Assembly: GCA_003991915.1 (NCBI GenBank)
Contig: RQTK01000516.1
Coordinates: 187,318 to 251,317, forward strand
Direction of reading: 5' to 3'
DNA length: 64,000 nt
DNA from: Elysia chlorotica
Taxonomy: Eukaryota > Mollusca > Gastropoda > Plakobranchidae
A program made the position numbers and the translations under genes. Within the stretch, counting starts at the first letter, position 1; the number at the start of each line of letters is the position of its first letter. Positions 56,671 to 64,000 of the stretch are shown here, in pieces. Under the pieces are notes generated by a model. It did no database searches. It was not told the origin of the DNA and saw only the letters and a program-made list of their open reading frames with translations.

Positions 56671-56949
56671 CTTAATAATTATAGCCGCAGAGAGCGCCGT
56701 TACTGCTGCTGCTTGATGCTCCATATTTTAACACTATGCACAAGTTCAGCTTGTGGATCGAACGATTTTGTCGACGCGTGTGTGGGCAGATGGAAGGCAA
56801 GTTTTGCTTGGGATATTGTATAGCAATATTGCCAGTCATTTGATGGCTGCAATATATCGACACGTCTATGGCCGGCTTTAATCTTTGTTTCTTTACGACA
56901 CATTTTCTTCTTAATATGCTTTCCCACAATCTGTTAAAATTTTCCTCTA

Positions 56950-56985
56950 ACATTCCATTGGACGTTAAACCAACTCAACTAACAT
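56950..56985 (+). repeat. SINE 3'-end fragment
   Basis: TTGGACGTTAAACCAACTCA followed by ACTAAC matches only the last 30 bases of the SINE family. Confidence 0.5.
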
Positions 56986-57039
56986 CCCGTTACCTAGCAC
57001 AAAAATTAAAAAAAAAGACCCTGCTCCACCCACCCACCC

Positions 57040-57088
57040 CCTTCTCTCTCTCACCCTCTTTCTTTTTGTCTCTCTCTCCCTCTCTCTC

Positions 57089-57147
<59 letters not shown>

Positions 57148-57185
57148 CTTTCTTTCTGTCTCTCTCACTCTCTCTTTCTCTTTCT
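57040..57185. repeat. (CT)n/(CTTT)n low-complexity tract
   Basis: Impure CT repeats with TTTC interruptions. The Ser/Leu and Arg/Glu frames across it are artefacts. Confidence 0.9.
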
Positions 57186-57189
57186 CGTT

Positions 57190-58190
57190 GACTGAATATT
57201 TAATCCTACCTGAAACAAGTTCTTTAAGTGCAGAATCAGAAATGGGCTTGCAACACTATTGCCCAATATACCTAGCAACTTACATTCTACCAGATGAATA
57301 ACAAAAAAGTATATATACTCCTATGAAGAATGTACTTTTGCTTTTATTACTAGCCGACTTCAGATCATACGCATCTGAATTTTAGGCTTCAGGAATACTT
57401 TTCCATTAAATATCGTTGACCCGGGACAGTAGCCCTATTATGTTAATGAGATGGTCACTTTCTTTTTTATTGAGAATGTGCCTGTGACATTTACTGTAGT
57501 CAATTTCAGCTCCATCTAACTTGTATAAGCAACCACGTTTTAATGGCCTTAGGCTACACCCACCTCTCTCACAGCGAAGCAACAGTCGCCTTGCAGCAGT
57601 TGCCAGCTTCAGCTCGTTGTCAGATCAGTTTTACTTACACTATTAGTTTAGAAAATTATTTTGTGGTGGAAATTCCTCATTTTGTAGAATATGTGCGTGT
57701 GTGTGTTGGTTTTTGTTTTAAATTTATTTGTTCGTTATTTTTTCACATTCCTTTACATTAATTCAAGGCAGTATGCATACAGTGTACCCTCCAGATTGAA
57801 AGACTGTTTTCAAGGAAAAAAAAAAAAAATAGAGTATACACAGTAATTATTTCTGTCCCTCTAAACGTGGAAACACAGTGGATGTCGCACCATCTCGCCC
57901 AAGCTTCTACGGAAGCCTGGAGGACCTACGGCGCACATGCTCATTTATCAGAAATGAAACTACCAGGAAGGCCTACATCAAGATATACAGGAAAACCTTA
58001 AGTTCCTTTATAGTTTTATCTAGCCATATAACAACCATTTTTATACAATATGTTGTTTATTGTACTTTGTGTAGGGCCTAAAGAACTGCGCCGGAGTTAG
58101 TGGAAACAATCTTAACTGATAATGTTGGACATTATTTCATTTAGTGTAAAAACAAGCTAATATCTTGGTGTGATTGTAACAATGATGCCA
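57190..58190. other. Intergenic sequence without a recognised gene
   Basis: A short plus-strand frame around 57878-58081 (PSFYGSLEDLRRTCSFI) reads like a piece of a protein but is too short to assign. Nothing else is seen. Confidence 0.4.
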
Positions 58191-58329
58191 CATGTTAGCC
58201 ACCTTTGTAAGTTGATAGTATTATCTTAAAATACGGAAAATAAGGACAGTGGCAAAATTTTTGAACGAAACATAAAGAGGTCAATATTGCTTCAGCTATA
58301 ATGTTATAATTACTGTTAATTTTAATGGT

Positions 58330-58760
58330 TGGGTCAACACTGGATAGGTTGCAGGGATGCCAAAATAATGCTGTAAGAATGGTAACAGGAAGAAGAAAAC
58401 AGAACATGTAAGTTGTAACAGCTCTCCTCGAGCATTTTGGTTGCGAGTAAAATCGTATTATATAAGACATGCATTCTGTTACATACGCCTCAACGAAACT
58501 GCTCCATCATTAAAATTTTATTTTGTTAAACGTCTTTTTCCCCTTCTTACCATCACAGCCCCTTCACTCGAGGGGAAAAATTTTTTTTAATGTTCATAAA
58601 TATCTGGATTTAAAAAAAACAACTATGGTGAGAGAGCTTTCAGTCAGCAATATGGAATATTGTACCAAAACAGTTAAGACTAAGATACAGATTCAGACGA
58701 GACTTGCCAAAAGCTTTTAAAAACGCACTGGTTCCAACGCCTAGCAAACAATGTTAAAAA
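58330..58760 (+). pseudogene. Possible LINE 3' coding remnant
   Basis: Plus-strand phrases LQGCQNNAVRMVTGRRKQ, LLEHFG and, further on, KTTMVRELSVSN resemble the order NAARLVTG, HLHWLP and RSxxxF at the end of LINE reverse transcriptases. They are broken by stops and the similarity is weak. Confidence 0.3.
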
Positions 58761-58891
58761 AAATCATAATCTAGTAACGTGACGGGATATTTTTAATGAA
58801 TATTATTATTATTATCTATACTTTTAAATTAGATTTTAATGTGTAAAATCGCAATGAGCAAAGTTAATTAGAAATAACGTTCTATAAACAA

Positions 58892-58894
<3 letters not shown>

Positions 58895-58946
<52 letters not shown>

Positions 58947-59000
58947 ATTATTATTTTTATTATTATCATCGTCATCATCATCATCATCATCATCATCATT
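58895..59000. repeat. (ATT)n/(CAT)n trinucleotide microsatellite
   Basis: A long ATT/TTA array with one interruption leads into (ATC)n. Confidence 0.95.
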
Positions 59001-61234
59001 ATACATTTTAATTGTTGAAACAATCGAGCTTTACCGGTAAGGTGATTATTACTTTTGGTTTTGCGAATGTGGTATCAGTCACAATCTGATCACATGATTT
59101 TGCCCGCGATTTTTTCCAATTTCCATTCGCTTTTGTCTGTAACGCTGATCCGTATAAATGTGGTCTCATGCTGTGAACATTCCTTAAAGGACGTCATTGT
59201 AAACTGTTGTTAAGCTTTCTCGTCTTTACGTTTCATTACGATTTGTGCCCTTTTATTTTGGACATTTTTTGCATAATGAAAACCCTAACTTCGTGATTTT
59301 TCATTGTGAACTGCCTACTTTAAACTTTTTAAAATGTATTATTTTGAGCTGCTTAGTTCCCAAGATTACGTTTTATCACCGGGTGAAGTCTTTATATTAG
59401 TATTATTTTGTCTCATAAATGAAGAGTTCAATACAAGCGGATTTAATTGTCTAGACATTTTCAGCATTTCGATGCTCGCCCGTTAACTGTGGATCTAAAA
59501 AGAAAGGTTTATAATTAACGAGTATTATTAGGTGTTCAACAAAAGTAAATACTTTTCACAAATCAAAGTCCCAGGGTGGCAGTTGCAAAGCTTTTTAAGT
59601 CACACTAATTCTCACGCCTTTTGTGCAATATTCTAAGACATAGACACTATTATTGAAGTGAAATCTTTGATGCTGTGTTTGAGGTTCGGCATTCGCATTT
59701 AAGATTAATTTATCTGTGTGTTGTTGTTGTTTTTGTCTTATTTGTTATTGGCTTTATTTTCACTTAAAAAGCTTATAAATACAGACTTTGTCCATGCTAG
59801 TAGCAACGAAGACATTTGTGCAAATCTGATTAAGCGTCAGTGTTAAGGGTGAATTAGGGGACCGTACCTTTGGAATCACGCTTTAAGCTCGCGGTTTGGA
59901 AATTGTAAATTTTAACTTGTAAAATTGTTTTATCCTTCTCTTCTCTGGCAGCTCACCCCTCCCTCTCATAATATCTTCATTGGGAAATGAGAACCGCTTA
60001 ATCTCTCCATTTTTCAAAGATTGGTATCATTTATTACTTTGAATGGAACAAAATGTAATTTTCTTTGAATTTCATACATTCGGTTATAAAAGATTATTTT
60101 TAAATGTCTTTCATTTTATTTTTTCTTTCAGTTAAGCAATGTCTGTAATCCGAAGTGTGTTTAAGGCCTTTTACATATCTTTTTTTCTTCTTAAAGTACC
60201 GGTAACTAGAAAGAAACTAGATGGGCATTGTGGGATGTACAAAGCTTAAAAGAATTATTAATGGATCTATAGTGGATTTATAGTGTCCTAAAACTTTTTA
60301 ACTCACCACAAATAAGAAATCGTTAGGAATTAACATACATGTATGTTTGTACGAAGAGATACATGTTTTTCATCAGTGAAATTTGCTTATAAGACCTTAT
60401 TGTACATTTTTGTTTTGTGTTCTCAAAAAGTTGCGGTTTGTACCCTTTTGTTTGGGCATTTCTTCTATAAGTCATAGTCTTTGAACAAAAAAATTGACAC
60501 ACGAATTAACTGTAAAATGTATTTGTACGCCATTTTTATCTGTTTTAAACTTTACTAATACAATAATCCAAGCATTCTAACGAAACGGCGAGGTATGCGG
60601 GCAAAAATGCGTGCGTTAAAAATTTAAATGTTTAGGCCTCTCTCGCGTATAATCAGTTGAACTGGAGAGATCTGCACTTTGTACTAAGCCTAGTTGGATG
60701 GATTAATTTATAGCAGCAAGCTTATAATTAATAAATAATGTCAATGATATCAATGAAACGGATTTATTATCTGCTCTCAGACTCAGAGCACTATCGCCGA
60801 TTTACTACACCGTTCAATCGACTGCTAGACAACATTGTGAATACAGGGCCTTATTTATTCTCTTGAAATTCCCTTTTCGTTCTATATTAATTCTACGATA
60901 CTTCCGAGTTATTAAAAATGTTTTAATTCCAATGCACTTATAGGTGTAAAGCAATGGTTATGAAATGTTCTAACTTATTTTTCGCACCATTGGACTTGGA
61001 GTAATGACAGATCAAACTCCATCTCGCAAACAATTAAGGTTATCACATTTCATATAGCAAGGCCATTTCAAAATGTCGATAATTTATTCATTAGAATTAA
61101 ATAATAATGATATGATTAGGAGAAGAGGAGAGAGACACACACACACACACACGCAGACAAACAGATAGACAGACAGGCACAAATAAACCAACTGACAGAA
61201 ACAGAAAGAAAGATATACAAGTACAGTGTCAGAC

Positions 61235-61275
<41 letters not shown>

Positions 61276-63360
61276 CGGACCAGTTTGATTGTCTGCATTT
61301 TGAAAGCTGCACGAACCTTATCCAACCTCTATTTATCAATCAAAGCGTTCACACCACAGTGCGCGAACTCCGAAGCATTGTCTGCCCTCTCATTCCAGTT
61401 ACATTTATTTCCACGTATCATAATGACAGTGCAAATTAGTATGAGATTCCATGTTACCAAAGAGCGAAACCACTGGTCAACAAACTATTTTTTATTGCAT
61501 TTGCTTGGGTAGTGTCGTTTCTAGTTTACCATTGCAATAACTCTGCTGTCTTGAACTATACATGTATTAACAAATCGTCCAAATTATCAAAGATCTAATC
61601 CCATTCAAGGATCTCTAATACGTATTCCGTCAACTATGGTAATTTTTAGTTAGACATTAGCATAGCCTTTTTGTTCTCCAGCGGCACAAATATTTAAACA
61701 ACTATTTGTTATCCTTTACTGCACATTCCGATACAAAAAAGTTGTATGCATAAAATTAGTACTTAGAAAAATCTAGGCCAAAGGACCACCTTTTCATTTA
61801 TACTAATTTTATTCTTTTTAAAACAAGTTATAAAACATTCATTTTTATAAGTATGGAGAAACCAGTACGACTTTTGATTTTTACCCTTAAAGCCGGGTTT
61901 AGCAAAAGCGTGCGTTTGTAGAGTATTCATATTTTGTGTGTGTGTGAAACTTCGAAATATTAGTCAAAATCATAAAGAATGTCATGTATTGTAGCTCTCG
62001 ATCACGTCAGGTTTAATTACTAACTTATGAAACATGGTTATATCAGAGTCTGTTTCACAGGCTCTTGTTATATCATAATAATATTTTTTTTTTAAACCAG
62101 TATTTGTGACCATTAAGAATATGGGTAAATAAATTAAAAGAGATTTAGGTGAAAATGAAAGAATTATGACTTTGAGTTGCAAGGCAAAATAATCCTTGGT
62201 TAAGTTTCATACCTCCCAGATTTCCCATAGAACTATACACGGAAAACACTAGAATGTCAAGGGTTTGTTGTTAGATAGGGGTAAATAACATTTCGGCGTT
62301 CCTGTGCCAATGTATTCATTCAGTTACAAAGACAGCGTATTATCGAATGAGTCCATACGGGCCGTGTCTAGACTATTGAACATATTTGTGAACAGTTAAA
62401 AGAAAGGGAGCAACAAAACTAACAAAAAAACAACAACGGCAACAAAAACCCACCCAAATCGTACAGACAAATTAATTTTATTCTTAAAATATATTTCTAT
62501 GTTCGTGAGTGCGAGCGCAATAAGTGATACGCCAATCGAATTGAAACCTTGACATTTGATTGTGCGTGCAAGGTCTAACTTTTCACACACAAAAATCACC
62601 ACAAGTATTTTTATATTAAATTTCCTCTCATTTCTCAAGACTGTTTTATTTCGCTCAGGTAGGTTAGCTTTCGACCGCTTTAAAGTTTCCTCTTTTTTTT
62701 TATAGGCGAAACCTTCTATTGAAACCTTTTAAGGCATCAAGACTCAATGAAATTTAGCGTGAAAGTATAATTAACATTTTCAAAAAAGCGCAAATCTAGA
62801 CGTGCACACTGCTCAGTGAAATAATTGGGATGATACGGTCGTTCGGTGAACAAAATCGTACAAGGGAAAAGAACTATCTCTGCTTAGGAGACACTACAAA
62901 AAGAATGTACTATAAAAAAAAGTATTATAGGAAGTAAAACTAAAACCATGCTTTTTCTTACTAACGAATTCTGCTTCATAGGCAATGATATTTCGCGAAA
63001 AGTTATTCCACATTTATTTTTTTGGAAGACATAAGATAAGTTCAACAAGCAACAGCGTCATAGTGTCTTCTTGTTGTAGATATACAAAAACATTTCCATT
63101 TGCGCACTTTATGGACTAAAACGTCGCATAAGCTTACACCTCGTCAGACGCCTTGGTAACCGCACGAGTTGTTTGCTCACCGCGAAGTTGTACTTACAGC
63201 CGTAGAATAAGACGCATCCTTTAACATTACTCACTGGTCCTGCTTGATTAACTGACTAAAACCTTGAGTAGAGCTCATCTTCTAAAAAAAACGTTCTGTG
63301 ACTCTTGGTGAAATGACATTCCTGACTACATGTATAGCGAACCCCCACCCGACCTAAGAG
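59001..63360. other. Intergenic region upstream of the SLC22-type gene
   Basis: AT-rich sequence. It holds a (CA)n and (GA)n microsatellite at about 61135-61150 and 61237-61271. I see no exon or mobile element I can support. Confidence 0.5.
61135..61275. repeat. (CA)n and (GA)n microsatellites
   Basis: A short CA run, then a mixed ACAG stretch, then a (GA)n run of about 36 bases. Confidence 0.9.
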
Positions 63361-64000
63361 ATGAACTTCGATGACATCATCGTGGAGTTGGGCGAGTTTG
63401 GTCCGTACCAGAGACGCATCTACCTGTTCATGTGCCTGGCGTCTCTGTGTGTCTCCATGCAGATCCTAGCCGGGGTCTTCGTCCAGGCCGCACCGCGACA
63501 CAGGTGAGAACAACACCGAAGATAATTAGAAAAAGAAACAGTAAATAAATCCAGAATTGAAACCTTCAATAGGTGCAGGGGGACGTACATAGATGAGGAC
63601 CACAGAAGAGATAGCTCATAATATACGTCACAAAACCCATAAGGATAGCGCCTTCTATTATTTCGTTTGACACACACAGTGTTGCAATGATTTAACTTAG
63701 ACGAATCATAGGGTCTACCTAAACGTAACCGGGAAAAAAAACAAGACAATTGTTAATCGTACAGAAAAAATATTGAGTAAGAAAAACTAGGAAAACCATT
63801 TTTTTTTTTTCAATTTTAACATTATTATGCATGTATATAATTTGAAATAAGAATGCCACGTCTCGTGTGAAGTAAATCAATCTATGTCGAATGGTGATGC
63901 CCAAAGATTATTTCCTTATTGATGTATAATATAAGTTTATCCTTTCCTATCAAATCTTAGGTGTGCCCTCCCAGACCTTGCTAACGACACCTACGCCAGT
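63361..64000 (+). CDS. SLC22-type organic cation/carnitine transporter, first exons (partial)
   Basis: Exon 1 is 63361-63503; exon 2 starts at 63961 and runs off the window. The spliced start reads MNFDDIIVELGEFGPYQRR, then IYLFMCLASLCVSMQILAGV, then RCALPDLANDTYAS. An N-terminal MxFDDIIxxLGEFGxYQ segment, a first membrane helix and then an extracellular loop beginning near RCxLP is characteristic of the SLC22 family (organic cation, carnitine or organic anion transporters of the major facilitator superfamily). An in-frame TAA two codons upstream fixes the start. The exon 1 donor CAG|GTGAGA and the acceptor TCTTAG are good. The substrate cannot be told from this part. Confidence 0.85.

Larger units (their letters stand above)
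55188..56877. mobile_element. PIF/Harbinger-type DNA transposon, non-autonomous or decayed
   Basis: Both ends carry the inverted repeat AGCCGGCCATAGACGT (start 55188; its reverse complement ends 56877), and similarity extends inward (GGCAATATC / GGCAATATT). Direct TTA copies flank the element at 55185-55187 and 56878-56880; three-base TWA duplications are the known hallmark of PIF/Harbinger insertion. Inside is a MADF reading frame, the partner protein found in such elements. No DDE transposase can be read. A SINE is inserted within it. Confidence 0.75.

Overview
This window is animal DNA. Its genes are broken into many short exons with GT-AG introns, it is crowded with di- and trinucleotide microsatellites, and it carries Ty3/Gypsy, LINE, PIF/Harbinger, Crypton-like and tRNA-derived SINE sequence. 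The repeat types and gene set suggest a marine lophotrochozoan, most likely a mollusc. That placement is an inference. There is no bacterial gene layout, CRISPR array, rRNA or tRNA gene. Two runs of N mark assembly gaps (855 N at 17217-18071 and 10 N at 53832-53841).

Layout. 1-2587: microsatellites and a decayed LINE. 2588-23147 (+): a 26-exon gene whose exons join in frame to 1308 codons. It encodes a four-domain NRPS-like enzyme: adenylation (A), phosphopantetheine carrier (T), thioester reductase (R1) and a short-chain dehydrogenase (R2). 24493-26445 (-): two nearly identical tandem genes for a small secreted cysteine-rich protein; one has lost its stop codon into a TAA/TTA microsatellite. 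26.9-33.6 kb: intergenic. 33694-40859 (-): a nine-finger C2H2 protein, modelled as two coding exons with a LINE remnant in the intron. 42562-46091 (+): a four-exon mitochondrial FAM173-family lysine methyltransferase (ATPSCKMT/ANTKMT type). 46.8-51.0 kb (-): nested dead elements, namely a gag-like fragment, a 5'-truncated Gypsy element with its 3' LTR, and the Crypton-like recombinase relic it interrupts. 52.1-54.5 kb: a 690-bp duplication abutting the short gap. 55188-56877: a PIF/Harbinger-type element with 16-bp terminal inverted repeats, TTA target duplications and a MADF reading frame split by a SINE. 63361-64000 (+): the first exons of an SLC22-type organic cation/carnitine transporter, running off the window.

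The most notable object is the A-T-R1-R2 gene. From established knowledge, this domain order matches the fungal NRPS-like glycine betaine reductase (ATRR), in which A activates betaine, T carries it, R1 releases betaine aldehyde and R2 reduces that to choline. The animal protein lacks the A4-motif aspartate that binds the alpha-amino group of amino-acid substrates and has aromatic residues around that site, as would suit a quaternary-ammonium acid. An animal betaine-to-choline reductase would be notable because glycine betaine is a major osmolyte in marine invertebrates. The architecture is read directly from the sequence; the substrate is an inference. The other genes show no obvious functional link to it. 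The terminal SLC22 family does transport choline-like cations and carnitine, but it lies 40 kb away.
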